Made by a program: the position numbers and the translations under genes. A model generated the notes under the pieces. That model saw nothing but the letters and a program-made list of their open reading frames with translations, had not been told where the DNA came from and did no database searches. A DNA stretch of 64,000 bases, taken from assembly GCF_037042905.1 (NCBI RefSeq), contig NC_087252.1, positions 35,667,556 to 35,731,555 of the forward strand, given 5' to 3'. This document shows, piece after piece, positions 35,430 to 48,197 of the stretch. Origin of the DNA: Lytechinus pictus. Taxonomy: Eukaryota > Echinodermata > Echinoidea > Temnopleuroida > Toxopneustidae. The first letter of the stretch is position 1. The number at the start of each line of letters is the position of its first letter.

Positions 35430-36300
35430 GCATGATGATGGTGATGATGATGACGATGGAGATGATGATGATGATAATGATGATGATGATAATGATGATG
35501 ATGGAGATGATGATGATAATGGTGACGATGATGATGATGATGGAGATGATGATGATAATGATGATGATGACGACGATAATGATGATGGTGATGATGGTGA
35601 TGATGATGATAATGATGATGATAATGATGGTGATGATGATGATAATGATGATGATGATGGTGGTGATGAAGATGATGGTAAAAATTGGTGATGATGATAA
35701 TGATGATGGTTGTGATGATGATGATAATGATGACGATGGTGATGGTGATGATGATGTTGATGGTAATGATGACGATGATGGTGATAATAATAATAATGAT
35801 GATGGTGGTGATGATGATGATGATAATGTTGATGATGGAGATGATGATGATGATGGAGATGATGATGGAGATGACGATTATGATAACGATGATGGAGATG
35901 ATGATGATGATGATGATAATGATGATGATGACGATGATGGTGATGGTGGTGATGATGGTGATGATGATGATAATGATGATGACGATGATAATGATGATGG
36001 TGATGATGGAGATGATGGTGATGATAATGATGATGGTGATAATAATAATGATGATGGAGATGATGATTATGATAACGATGATGGAGATGATGATGATGAT
36101 GATAATGATGATGATGATGGTGATGATGATGGTGGTGATGATGATGATAATGATGATGACGATGATAATGATGATGGTGATGATTGAGATGATGATGATA
36201 ATGATGATGTTGATGACGATGGTAATGATGACGATAGTGGTGGTGATGAAGATGATGGTTAAAAACGGTGATGATGATGATAACGATGAAGATCGTGATG
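35430..36300 (+). repeat. Giant (GAT)n trinucleotide repeat
   Basis: About 860 bp of GAT/GAC/AAT triplets. The duplicate at 63646-63830 has only about 185 bp, so this copy expanded, or the other shrank, after duplication. On the minus strand it is the intron end (CAT)n immediately before exon 7 of the IFI44-like gene. Confidence 0.95.
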
Positions 36301-36418
36301 AGGATAATGAAAGTGATGTTGAATACGTTGATGATAATAACGAAAGTAATGAGTATGATGATGATTGTAAAAAAAAGATAATGTTAATATATAAATAAAA
36401 ATGTATTTAATACTAGTA

Positions 36419-36648
36419 CACTCTAAATTTTAAGGATTTTAATAAATCCAGATTGACTGTGGATAGTGACCAGCCGAAAGTTATATTAATTTCAAATCTT
36501 TAGGATTAACTTTCAAATTTCAAAAACCTTAATTTCAAATCTTTAAGATTTATATTTAAATCTACAAGGTTTAAAGCTAAATCTAATATTCGGCTGGTCA
36601 CTTTTCACAGCCGATCTGGATGTATTTAAATCCTTGGAATTAAGAGTG
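36419..36648. mobile_element. TA-flanked MITE, CACTCTAAATTTTAAGGATT ends
   Basis: CACTCTAAATTTTAAGGATT and its inverse (…AATCCTTGGAATTAAGAGTG) enclose 230 bp with TA on both sides. ACCAGCCGAAA / TTCGGCTGGT extend the pairing. It is also present in the duplicate near 63868. Confidence 0.8.
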
Positions 36649-36768
36649 TAGTCTTTCGAGTAACAATCTAGAAGACGTACAGGCATGACTGATAATAGAA
36701 GCAGAGTGGCAATTGGTGTAGTATTATATTTTACGCAACTTCTGAAGGTTTTCATCGCAAAGAAGGCT

Positions 36769-37020
36769 AGTGTAGTAGGTTTCATGGTACATTTATCTTC
36801 GTTGGGCTAAAGTGGGTCCTGAAAAGGACCACCCAAACTTCACGTTTCGACATGCACATCAACTTGACGGAGTATATAACACCTGCTTTTACAAACTTTG
36901 CTCATTCACCTGAAGACGACAAGAAAACACTTGTCGAAACGTCGAGTTTGTGTGGCTCTTTTCAGGACCAATATTTGCCCAAGAAAGATTCAAGGTGTAT
37001 TCGTGAAACCTACTGCACTA
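36769..37020. repeat. Inverted repeat with about 85-bp arms
   Basis: The left arm (TAGTAGGTTTCATGG, GGGTCCTGAAAAGGACCACC, ACGTTTCGAC) is repeated inverted at about 36930-37020. The spacer contains CCTGAAGACGACAAG…CTTGTCGAAACGTCG, a small hairpin module. Confidence 0.75.
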
Positions 37021-37095
37021 TATTTTACGTGTTAAATGTAAAAATATGTAATGGTAATAACTTTTTTTTTAAATGTTATAGATTAGATAACTTAC

Positions 37096-37166
37096 CGAAC
37101 TCTTGCCTGATTTGTGGTACAAGTGACGATATGAATTCACGACAATGTTGTATTCCAGTAGCAGAG
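37096..37166 (-). CDS. IFI44-like gene exon 6
   Basis: 71 nt with a strong acceptor (TTTTATTTCCTAG) and donor GTAAGT, phase 2 to phase 1, exactly bridging exons 5 and 7. It encodes SATGIQHCREFISSLVPQIR and QEF, matching the family helix before the G4 strand. Confidence 0.78.
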
Positions 37167-37357
37167 CTAGGAAATAAAATACAAATAAATACAAATAAAA
37201 TGTTAACGATGATGGTGATAATTTGTGTGGCTACGCAGCGCACTCGATGCGATTTACAATATTCAATTAATACGATGCGCCTGCCCCAAGCGTTTGTGCA
37301 TATAGCGAGTATTTGCACCACGGCGCAGGACGAATCTTAGAACACAGCAAGTGCACT

Positions 37358-37572
37358 GAAAATGCCCGACAAATCACAATGAACAGCTGGGAGGCCTTTG
37401 TCGAAAATTGGTGAAAAGGAACAGCGGCTTTCTTCTACGCTTCGAAGCTGACGGGGGAAAATGCAAATACACTGTATGACGTTTGTCCATAGTCCAGAAA
37501 AAAACTGATGCCTCGATTCACCAACCATCGACAAAGAATTCATTGTGTCATGAAAGGCATTTGACAATACAT
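37358..37572. mobile_element. Foldback MITE (ATTTGACA/CACAATG family)
   Basis: Left arm ACAAATCACAATGAACAGC pairs with right arm ATTCATTGTGTCATGAAAGG. TTTGTCGAAAATTGGTGA pairs with TTCACCAACCATCGACAAAG. It is a relative of the element at 8045. Confidence 0.65.
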
Positions 37573-37624
37573 TCTCGATGTTCACGGAAGCGGTCTGCCT
37601 CGCGGTTGCAAAAACATCCCTTAA

Positions 37625-38543
37625 GGACGTTCCACAGTTATGTTTGTGCGCATTATGATCTACGCATATTTAACACTCCGCGCGCTGACGTCACAATGGA
37701 TGAACAGGTGATTAATTAGCTGTGGGTATGAGCTGATTTTTCTCATCATCTGCATCCTAACTGCAGATCCGATGCGTTATTTTATGTAGCTAAAAAAATG
37801 GAATTATTCCATGGACCATTAAAAAAAATATCTCTACAATTTCAAAATACTTTACTCTGCAGTACTGCCAAGAATCACGAATATGACCCCGAGTTTGAAT
37901 AAATGGTAGAGTGGTTTTGATTTTTCTTCACATGGATACAAAGCATTTGGCGCATTTTTGGTGTTTTAAAAAGCACGTTTGCTCTAATAAAAATGGTGAT
38001 AGTTCGTAAACAAGCACATGAACCCATATTTTTAATGTTTGTACCTCTTAAGTATAGCTTCCTCTACAACTTTGCAAATTTTGGTGAAAATGACATGGAT
38101 TTTGAATAAAGTGCAGCATTTATTGTACTTTTGTAGTCACATTTTTGAGATTGGGTTTTTGTTATCTTTTACGCCATTTTTAAGAACTGACTGTGCTGTT
38201 AGACTTAAAGTTGCAAACAAATAGCACAATAATTAGATTCTCTATTCTAACGATACAATTATTAACTCTCTTGCGAAATTTGAAGACTTTTTCATGTATT
38301 TTGACTGAGTAATAGAGGTTTAAACTCATTGTAGTATTCTTGCGAGGTCTAAAAATGCCAAATTCTTTTGAATGCGCAATTCTTAAGAACATCAATTTGG
38401 GTGAACTTTGAAGCTCTATAGCAAAAAATCAAGCACATGGACCTATGTTAATTTTTGCATATTTCGAATATTAAGGTTCTAAAGTATCTATGTGCAAAGT
38501 TTGGTGAAAATGACATGGATTTCACTTTAACTGTGGAACGTCC
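37625..38543. mobile_element. 919-bp TTAA-flanked TIR element, AGGACGTTCCACAGTTA ends
   Basis: A perfect 17-bp inverted pair (AGGACGTTCCACAGTTA / TAACTGTGGAACGTCCT) is flanked by TTAA at 37621-37624 and 38544-38547. The interior is AT-rich with internal repeats (TTTGGTGAAAATGACATGGAT twice). No transposase. Confidence 0.82.
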
Positions 38544-39414
38544 TTAAGGAAAATAACCTAGATGCCTATATCGTCCCGAGCATCTCACATAGGGCCTATA
38601 AAACTGTGCGCTCTATTTTTTTTTATGAAACGAGCGAATGCATTTCTAAATGATAGTTGTCTTAAATTACTTCATATCTTCTAGGATGGTCGCAATAATT
38701 TTCTTTCTTGATATAATTTATCTAGGCCCATCATTCAGAATATAATTATAAGAAAGAGTGAATCCGCAAACATTGCAAGTCTATACAATATTAAATGGGG
38801 GTACGTCAGGCTGATAAAAATAAACACAATAACAATCAACTGCATCAAAAGAAAATTCCAAAACCCTTTGGAAAAGCAGTCCATGTATTTCGGAATGAGC
38901 GACTGGAGTGCCAATGACGTCATTTTGTCCCCCCTCTCTCTTTTTAACGCACACCCCACATACACCCTAACACGCCCTCCCACACATAAATGTCCCCATC
39001 GTGGGCGGATATCTCTCCCCAAAGATGGGGGGGACCAGGGGCTGAAAAATTTGATGAGCAAAAAAAAAAAAAAAAAGAAATCACCCAAAAAGTAACGTCA
39101 TCTCGTCCAAAATACATGTTTTATTTCGATTTTGAATGATGTATTTCTTTCCACCAAAAATAGTAGGGGGACATTTGATATTGTGTTCCCCCTACTATTT
39201 TGGCTAGGGGGGACGCGTCCCTCTGGCATTCTGCCCTTGGTCCCCACCTATACGCATCCATTTACCCTAACGCAAGCACTCACACAAATACACCCTAAAA
39301 TCATACGAACGGACACATCTACACACGTGGATACCCAAACAGATATGCACATAACAAACATGACAAATAAATGACAGAATGAATGGATAGATGTACATGT
39401 ACATAGTTACATAC

Positions 39415-39493
39415 TTGTATTTAAGGATAAAGATGGGACAGTCGATCCTTTCTCCAGCCGTCCAAAAACGAGGGTCGATTCCTCGCTTTCCAG
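39415..39493 (-). CDS. IFI44-like gene exon 5
   Basis: 79 nt, entering in phase 1 after TTCCAAACAG and leaving in phase 2 at donor GTATGT. It encodes GKRGIDPRFWTAGERIDCPI and FILKY. The phases fit exon 4 before it and exon 6 after it. The segment corresponds to the region between G3 and G4. Confidence 0.68.
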
Positions 39494-41269
39494 CTGTTTG
39501 GAAGAGTTCGATTAAAAATGTTAAAGAAGATGAAACGGTTGAACAACAGTAATTGCTCTGTTCCAAATACTTCAAAAACTGACAAACAGGTTTACAATAA
39601 CTTATTGCCAGGTTCTCTTTGTTCATATTTGAAGAAATGGAAAACGATATATTTTTGGAAAGGTTACTCTATAAGGAATTATCATAACAAAGTTTTGGCA
39701 TTATCTACAAAACTATAATATCAAATTCTGCAAAAATCTCATTGCTCATTAATTTATGCTAATTTATGCGTAAAATCAAAAGTTTGCTCTAATTAATAAA
39801 ATAATGCTCCTAAAATGCTAATTTGTTTCACTTACTCTAGATAGGCATCTGATAAAATTCATATATATTTTTTTAAATTCAACATCACATTTATTTTCTT
39901 ATGTATTCTATTGTTTTCTAAATTTCTTATGTATTTCATTGTTTTTCAATTTTTTGTTTTTTATTGTTTTTTCATTGGAAATTGTCGGGGACTATATTTT
40001 GACCATTAAAATGATAAATTCTATTGATTTTAAGCAGTAAAAGGAAAAATAATGATACATTTATGAATTTTGGCTAAAACACTATTTGCATTGGATTTTT
40101 ACACAAATTCACGTTTTTGGGTAATTTTGGGTTTGCATGCACTTACAAAATGTTGCGTAATTTCAGAACCGCGTACCTGGAGGTCACAATTTGGGTCTCA
40201 AAAGTTGCGCGAGACTTGAAAGTAATAAGACAGCGAGTGGCGCGGTCAAAAAATTTCATGCGGCGGATTTATCGCGAAAAATGTCGAGGGGGGGGGGGGG
40301 AGAGGGGGGCTGAATCAGCCACCCAGTCTTTTTAGGGTTAAAGCACTTTTTGACCATTAAATATAGTTTTATAAAATAGGGACTTTTGGGACTCTTGAAA
40401 ATTTGAATCTATGTCATTCATAAGGTATATGCGACACCCTGGTTTAACGTGTCCCTTACTGAAAGATAAGATTTAATTGCATTATTTGCAACATGTGCTT
40501 GATTCTTGCAATAAGTAGAAAAAGACATAAAACAAATAATGTCATTAAAATGATTTTGTTTCTGAAAAGTTGCTTATTTGATACCAGTAGTGTTTCCTGA
40601 TCTCAGAAATAATGGTTTAGTGCAAAACGTAATTTTCAAGGTTACTTAGAAGCAGATATATTACCTGATTTCTTTGGCAATTTTGTTAAATCCAAGATGG
40701 CGGCCTTATATGTCTCAGTGCAAATGCAAACATTGTTATGCTGATTTCTTATACAATAAACTTTCCAAAAATTTATAATTTTCAATGTCTTCCTAAAATC
40801 TGGCGAAATTACGTAGTGATCTGTTTCTGAGACATGGCGGTATGCAGAATTTCTTTTGCTGGGCAGACAGGATGCGTAAACTTTTTCGACAAAACCCGTC
40901 GACCAGCTTGGATTTTGTAAAGTGAAATTGAGGGGATTTGTGATAATTTTCAGTGATTTTTTTGTTTCCATAATCATTTTCTGGGGGTGGGGCAATTATT
41001 CAACTGATTTTCGGTAAAACAATAAATAAAAATTATATAATCATATTGTATAGCTTGTTGGTCTTATTTATATTATTAATACTATCATTATATCTATATT
41101 TTTTTTATTGTTACCTTCCGATAATGTCTATCAAATTCTTATTACTGGTTAAAAAATCTTTAAAAATTAAAGTATGCCTACTTATTTCAATCATAAAAAA
41201 ATAACTGGGTGCAAGAAGCGTTTGACGATTCTTGGAAGTCATTAAAAAAGCCTTATATATATAAAAAAC

Positions 41270-42180
41270 CCTCAAAAAAGTTTGGAAATCTGAGTTTGAC
41301 CATTAATTACTCCCAACTCCCAATGTTACACAATGCATATTTGATATCATTCAAAAGATCATTTAATTTTCTTTAAAATGATACCATGCTTGTTATGATC
41401 ATGCCATTACGAAAATAGCAGGATTCAAAAGTGTTGGATGACGTCCGAATTGAAAAGCTGTACAACGAGCAGAAATAGTCATAAAGGGTCAATAAAGAAC
41501 ATGATTCTTTTGTCAGTGTCAATCCAAATCAAGACCATGGTTCTGTAGTGATGGTTCTGAGAGATAACATGGTTTGAGTCGTGGTTTGAAATACTCATGC
41601 ATGTTTGTTTGCTTGTGTAGACGTGTGTTTGATTCCATGTTAATGTTGATGTTATGGTGCATGAAAACAATTAAAAGAAACCGCTGAAAAAATTCATTCA
41701 TCACCACGGAAAAAAGAACAGTGACTTCCAATATTGTGTCATTTGGCAACTTTTGAATTTTGATCTTGCACCACATTTCAAGGCACTGCACCTTCATGTG
41801 AACGATAATCATATCACGTAGGGTATCATTTTAAAGAAAATTAAATGATCTATTAATTGATGTTAATTACACATTGATGTTTTCTAAAACCGATGAGGAA
41901 TTATCGATCAAAGTAAAAAAAAAAACCGCTGATAAACTCACTCATCACAACGGAAAAAAGAACAGTGACTTTCAATATTGTGTCACTTTGCAACTTTTGA
42001 ATTTTGACCTTGCCCCACATTTCAAGGCACTATACCTCCATGTGAATCATAATCATATCATGTAGGGCATCATTTTAAAGATAACAAATGATATATTCAT
42101 TAATATTAATTACGCATTGATATTCACTAAAACCGAGGAGGGATTATCGATCAAAATAAGATTTCCAAACTTTTTTGAGG
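41270..42180. mobile_element. TIR element with internal 247-bp tandem duplication
   Basis: CCTCAAAAAAGTTTGGAAATCT at the left is inverted at 42159-42180. Inside, GAACAGTGACTT(C/T)CAATATTGTGTCA and its surroundings occur twice, about 247 bp apart. Open frames in it are repeat shadows. Confidence 0.78.
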
Positions 42181-42203
42181 AGTTTATACATACATACATA
42201 CAC

Positions 42204-42204
<1 letters not shown>

Positions 42205-42296
<92 letters not shown>

Positions 42297-42299
42297 TAG

Positions 42300-42330
<31 letters not shown>

Positions 42331-42335
42331 TATAT

Positions 42336-42372
<37 letters not shown>
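42205..42372. repeat. (TA)n microsatellite
   Basis: About 165 bp, nearly all TA dinucleotides, with a few interruptions (AGATA). Confidence 0.97.
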
Positions 42373-42694
42373 TACACTCACAGCTGCTTGCTTAAGTAAG
42401 TGTAATTAATGCTTCAGAACTGTAAAGCGCTTTGTACTTAATAAGCGATATATAAACTATGCTATTATTATCTATCATTATTATAACTGTTCTTTTCCAA
42501 GACTATAACGAAAACACGAACACAATACAGTATAACCTGAATGAGAGAGAGAGAGGGGGGGGGGGGGAATCACAAGCAAATGTATGGTAGGCATTTTCGA
42601 TTATCATTGATGGGGGGGGGGGGATCAATATCCCAGTGGGGGTTAACACTGCCAATTGTAAGCAGAAAAAAGGGGAAAAAGCCATATACTCAAC

Positions 42695-42856
42695 TGATTT
42701 CAGTCATTACATCCTTAACTTTGTAATAACTCAGATCCGATTGTCCACGTGTATCGAAAGTTGTTACTTGATCGGTAAGTATAGCAGGGTCTCGAAATAT
42801 AGTCTCTCCTCCTTGCCCTTCCGTATTGCTCTCGAGGTAGACTTGCTCCCACACAC
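42695..42856 (-). CDS. IFI44-like gene exon 4 (switch II / G3)
   Basis: 162 nt, phase 1 to phase 1. The acceptor is TTCATTACAAAG and the donor GTTGAG, which is weak but the only one in phase. It encodes VWEQVYLES, GGETIFRD and TTFDTRGQSDLS, i.e. the DxxG motif of a P-loop GTPase. Confidence 0.82.
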
Positions 42857-43159
42857 CTTTGTAATGAAGTGGAAATGAAAAATGAAAAAAAAAAATGAAA
42901 ATGGCTCCCAAGTAATACAGGGATCTTCGCTTTTTGGTGAAAATATGCATGATTCATTCAGTAAATGCATGTGTGACAGATGTAGTAATAAGTAATTTAT
43001 TACAGATTTTGCACTAAACGAATTTATTGCAATCAAATCAAGAAAGAACTGAGTTCATGTTGCTTCGCATAAAGAAATACAAAAGAATGTGCACATGCAC
43101 CGTGTTGAACTAATACACAAAATATAACAAATGAGCAAGCATACCCCAATGAAATAAAC

Positions 43160-43425
43160 AGTGTCCCACAATGTGTTCACAGTGTGTTCACAGTGTGGAA
43201 AACAATGCAAAATCACTTTCACAAAAAGACTTAAATTTAAGCATTTCAACAGTGTGAATCAATACATTCATATAGTCGACCATGTGAACACGCTGTGTAC
43301 AGTCACGCTGTCGAGGTGTCCACAGTGTGAAAATATCTTCACACTGTTGAATATGTGCATTTTAACAGTTTGAGTGATATATTCACTATGTGAAGACACT
43401 GTGATCACACTGTATGGCACGTATG
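43160..43425. repeat. CACAGTGTG-rich repeat block
   Basis: The nonamer CACAGTGTG and variants (TTCACACTG, CAGTGTGAA) occur about ten times in both orientations. It is probably the interior of a MITE whose ends I cannot place. It lies in intron 3 of the IFI44-like gene, reckoned on the minus strand. Confidence 0.6.
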
Positions 43426-43709
43426 GCAGTGTTCTTTTCGGCAGGTTAAAGCCACAATGAATGGATGAAATTAGCATTAAAGGATATTTCTGCTGGAATG
43501 GAAACACGGAATCATAATTATAAGAGCTCAATTTGCAACATAACTCTGGATATCGTCAATCATCTTCCCCTTTTTAGATTGTTTTTGGAGCCTGCTATTG
43601 CAATCATAAAAAGATTAAAATTGGCCCATAGTTACCACATAATAAACCACAATTGATTTAAAAAGTAGAAAATTTTACATCAAGCTAACGAGAGGAAGTG
43701 AAAACAAAC

Positions 43710-43880
43710 CTTTGTAAGCATAGTGAAGAGAGTTGAGAAAGGCACTCTTGCCTGAGTCTTGCACCCCGAAGACACCTAGTTTAACCTTGGATGGTTTTTC
43801 GAAGCTAGACCCTGCGTCTCTGATAGTCCAATTACAAGGTCTGTAATCTTGGATCTTTTCATGGAGTCGTCGAATTTCAG
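43710..43880 (-). CDS. IFI44-like gene exon 3 (P-loop)
   Basis: 171 nt, phase 1 to phase 1, with acceptor ACGCTTGCCAG and donor GTTTGT. It encodes the family's pre-domain segment (AEIRRLHEKIQDYRP) and the Walker A motif in KLGVFGVQDSGKSAFLNSL. This is the strongest single piece of evidence for a GTPase. Confidence 0.9.
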
Positions 43881-44525
43881 CTGGCAAGCGTAAAACATGA
43901 ATTTTTAACAAAAATGTAAAAAATCGAACAGTTGTCACTTTTATTATTCCATTGTATTCAAATTCAAATTTATTTGTTTCACTTCCATCAAACAAAAACA
44001 AATTGTATACCATATATAAACATAAATATTTGTATCCGTTGCCAAAAAAAATAATGATACATATGTTGTGAAAAAACCACTTAGACAATTTGGGCAACAC
44101 ATTGTAGGTTTTAAATATGTATACTATTTTTCAATATAAATTAAATTAAGATCGAAATGGAGAGATCCACTAAAAAGCAATGCTTGTACAATGTGGGCCC
44201 CTCAAAAATAGATAACAAGTGGGCCCTTCTCCATTTCCTATGGAACATAATTATTAGATTTTTAATAAACATTTGATTTTACTCGATTCGAGCCCTTAGA
44301 ACCCAGCAAAAACCAGATTATTCAGTGTATACAAGGTTGTATACAATTAACACAGTTGTGCTTATTCCCTTGTTCGCTCTGCTCTCACTACTATACGGGG
44401 TGGCATAATAGTAATAATAATACTACTAATTATATAATAATATACAGTTCGTGTATAGTGCATATCACAGTTATGAATAATGTCTCTATGCGCTTCCAAA
44501 GGACTTGGATATTATTACCCCACTA

Positions 44526-45504
44526 GTCCGGCAGCCCAGGAGGTTTATTCAACCGAAAGCCGGACAAGCAAATGAAAAAGTCCAAGAGGGCCGCCAAAGA
44601 TATCAATTTTGAACCCCGTTGGACACAATTTTGCAAATACAAAAACGTTGAGTGAAAAATATATTATGATGGTGCAAAGGAAATCCCATTTCCGACTCGA
44701 CTACAATAATGCAGTCATACATGGTATAGGTTCATTGTTGAAAACTAGGCTGAAAACGAAGCCTACAGACTGCCCAGCGGGCAATCAATCTTTGATGAAA
44801 TCATTTATTTATCAGCAGAGACATAAATGAGATTAACATATGTTGTCTGGAAGATTTAATATCATGCAAAATGCAGGAAACATCAATAAAGTAGTCATAT
44901 CGTCCGCACACCTCAGCTATATGGTGAAAATGGGCCAAAAACGCACGATTTCTATGTGCGCATCATATTGAAAAGGGGGCTGAAATCACAGTCTATAATG
45001 TCATTTCCAATTACTGACATATATTTTATAAAAGTAGAGATATAGATGAAGAGAATAATATTATGCTTGAGAGTAAAGTACACTAAAAAAGAAAATAAAT
45101 TTTTGAATCGATTTTCATCAATTTTTGATGCAAGAAATCTCCCAAATTAATGATATGCAAATTTCATTACGTAATTTGCATATGTAAAAAATAATATCTG
45201 TTCGTGAAATTTTTCATATTTCTTGCGCACTATTAGATCAATATATTTTGAAATTTTCATACAAAACAAGCATGGTTTGGCTGAGATATTTCCCCTTGAC
45301 TTCATGCTATGTGTAGAATGTCTAAGAAATTGTGAAATAGGGCCATTTTGTAGTGACGTCATATGTTACGTCATTTCGGAGGGAAGACCACGGATAGAAC
45401 CCGGCAGCAATGCATTTTTGTAAACTTCAGGGTCCATGCCATCCAGCTATGGGCTCATTTGCTTGTCCGGCTTTCGGTTGAATAAACCTCCTGGGCTGCC
45501 GGAC
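44526..45504. mobile_element. 979-bp TA-flanked element with long perfect TIRs
   Basis: The ends GTCCGGCAGCCCAGGAGG and complement remain identical inward for about 50 bp (through AACCGAAAGCCGGACAAGC), flanked by TA at both sides. The interior has no transposase. Perfect long TIRs suggest recent insertion. It lies in an intron of the IFI44-like gene. Confidence 0.85.
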
Positions 45505-46402
45505 TACATCTGTAGCTTGGCAGTCGTAATTACTAAAATTACATCGCACACGCATTTCTAGGAATAAATTCCTGCCAGGTACCGATTCACCTCACCTGGG
45601 TTGAGTGCAGCACAATATGGATAAATTTCTTGCCGAAGGCATAACGACGACGTTTGGTGCAAGATGAATTTTTTAATCAGTCAAAGTCAGATAATTAGGC
45701 GAAAAAAGACTGGCAATTATTCATTTTCCAGCTAAATAAACCTGTGGCATTCAGCAAAATGTAGGCTAAAATTCAAAAGGGAGTTTCATAATATTTCTCT
45801 CAACCGATCAAAATGTATTACGGTGGCCAATATTGGGCCCCATGCTATCTCTTACAATGGCGTACAGATAGGGGGTCTCTTGCCCCCCCCCCCAAAAAAA
45901 AAGTAGAAAATTCACGACCAAGAAAAAAAAGGAAAAAAAAAGGAAGACAAAGGAAAGAGAGAAGGGTGAAATATGATATAATTTTCAGAATTTTAGGTCA
46001 AAATCTATCACAAATTGGATTTTGTAATAAAATGTCGACATTTTCGCTACCTTGCTTCATTCGCACGTTTTTTAAATCGATTTTTGTGCGATACGCCATA
46101 TCTAGCCCGCTCGAAATTACTGATTACGCCACTGCTCTGATATATTGATAGTTTTACAATGCACGGAAATTCCAAGGGCCGTTCATAGTGCGCGGAGAAG
46201 TCTAATGGTTCTGACTCTCCGAGGGTCATGGATCATTATCGTTGATATAAATATATTGTCATTGTGTTATAATTTGTATTTCTCCCTTTTATGTTCAATG
46301 TTTATATCTGGTATTCAGTATATGTATTTTATAATATCATATATATTCAGTTTCCAGATTTTTTGTTAAAGGTGGCAGCGCTAATAAGGCTTTCCCTTTC
46401 TA

Positions 46403-47380
46403 CAGTGCGTATCAAAAAAAAGTTTACACTTTGAAAAAGCCCTGGGAATTAAAAAATATACAACATGTGGGTAATTTTTTCACATATATTCCTGGGTTTG
46501 GGTCTCATCTATCCAACGAAAGTAAAAGTTTTGACAGAATGTTACACTTGAGTGAGCACTGTCCATTTTTGTAAGGCTCGCAGAAATCTACTTGCGCAGA
46601 AATGCCCGTTTTCACGCTGTGTCGAGGGGAAAGGGCGAAATCAAACTTACCCTGCAAAACATTTCCCTTGCACTTTGAGTCATTTGAAATAAAACGTATA
46701 CACTAAAGCATTTTAGAACAATTTTGCCACCAAAATTGAAATTTCAACACTTATTTAGCACAACCTTTACCTTCTTTGTGCCAGCTGGATCTGAGGACAT
46801 AACTGAATCTGACCAAAAGTTTAAATCAGACATCTCCAGCATTTGTTTCACTAAGTTTTTATCATTTAATGTGGGTTTACATTTCATTTTTCATTTAATA
46901 CTTGCTTTTCCAGACTTTTCCCAGGCTTGACAGTGATAAACAAAATGAAAATCAAGCCTAAGCCTTTTCATGTGGATCACAGCTCAGTGCAAAGCAAATA
47001 CCACCACGATGGTCTTGGTGTGAGGGGGAGTGGGGTGGGGCGCAATGCACTCTTCGAAGCGTTTTGGGCAATGAAACAAGTTAAAAAAGTAAAAGATATC
47101 TTCAAATCAATTTTATTAGCTAAATTCAACGTGTTTTTTCATGATTAAGGTCTACTTTTATTCGCATAAGTATTTCAAAGTTCTGCGCAAATAATTTTTT
47201 CACTAACTTTTCAAAAGTAAGTGGTTCTCAATCAAGCGGAAATATTTTTCGACAGTTATATCGTCATTTGCTTAAATGGACCTGTACCAATGTTAAAATA
47301 TGGAAAAATCTTCAGGATATTACAAATGAATAATTTTACAGGATTTTTTGTAAGTGTAAACTTTTTTTTGATACGCACTG
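46403..47380. mobile_element. 978-bp TA-flanked element, CAGTGCGTATC family
   Basis: CAGTGCGTATCAAAAAAAAG and CTTTTTTTTGATACGCACTG are inverted ends with TA at 46401-46402 and 47381-47382. It is an uninterrupted relative of the element at 26011. Non-autonomous. Confidence 0.88.
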
Positions 47381-48197
47381 TAGTTGCCTCCCTATTCATT
47401 TATAGATTATGTACACTCTTTTTTTTATTCAACTGTTTCCCAGATTTTATCATTGTATTATTTGCAATTTCCCCATGTATGTGCCTTGTTTTTGTTTTTA
47501 CAATGAATGGAATAAATGCTATCAAATCAATCAAATCAAAATGTGTTTTCTATCAACAAAAAAATTATCCAAAATATGCTGCAATCGACCCAGGATCTTT
47601 GACTAGGTACCTAGCAGGTTCAAATTAATCGAATGCACTGAGCGCTGCTGATGAGGCGGCAGATCCTGTTAACGTAATAGTCGTTGCGATTTGTATCATC
47701 AGGGACCCGTCATACAAAGAGTTGCGATTGATCCGATCAATCGCAACTATGGACGGCCAGCAACATCAACATATAAAATGCATATTTCTTAATTTTTTCT
47801 TCTGGATATGATGTATACTTATAAATTCATCAATTTCTTGACAATTTGGTGTGTTCTCCTTTCTTTACAATGGACATTTTTGCAAATTTCCTGTAGAAAG
47901 TTATGACACTGTTGGTTTTCCATAAAGTTATGATTGATTGGATCAATCGTATCTCTTTGTAAGACAAGTGATATAAAACTGTACGCATGACGATTATTAT
48001 GGTTATTATCACCATCATTATTATTATATTTTATTATCATTATTATTATTATGATTAGCATTTTTGTTATTATTATTATCATTACTACTATCAATATCAT
48101 TATTAATACATCTTATAATCATGTATTTTACAAATGCAACTGCGTTTTATATTGATAGGTCTAGTGGATTGGAAAATGAGAAAAATATACTACAAAC

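Larger units (their letters stand above)
23792..36550. repeat. Tandem segmental duplication, copy 1 (left)
   Basis: From TCCTTGGGTGTTGTACGTTG onward the sequence matches 53819-64000 for its whole length, apart from discrete insertions and microsatellite length changes. Substitutions are a few per cent by eye. It is the 3' flank plus last exon of the IFI44-like gene. Copy-1-only insertions are listed separately. Apart from the exon at 35159-35427 no gene is seen here. Confidence 0.92.

Noticed and set aside
35432-36398. Long open frames giving poly-Asp/Asn or poly-Met proteins
   Set aside because: They are translations of the (GAT)n repeat in different frames. They have no other sequence content and lie in an intron of the minus-strand gene.
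40642-40995. 117-codon minus-strand frame as a possible exon of the IFI44-like gene
   Set aside because: The phases of exons 4 to 7 already chain without it, no splice pair fits, and the peptide shows no family pattern.
41519-42065. Open frames with similar peptides on both strands
   Set aside because: They come from the tandem-duplicated interior of the TIR element at 41270-42180.
46724-47148. Two adjacent frames as a possible transposase in the 978-bp element
   Set aside because: They are short, show no DDE/D or helix-turn-helix pattern, and the homologous frames in the 26011 copy are broken.
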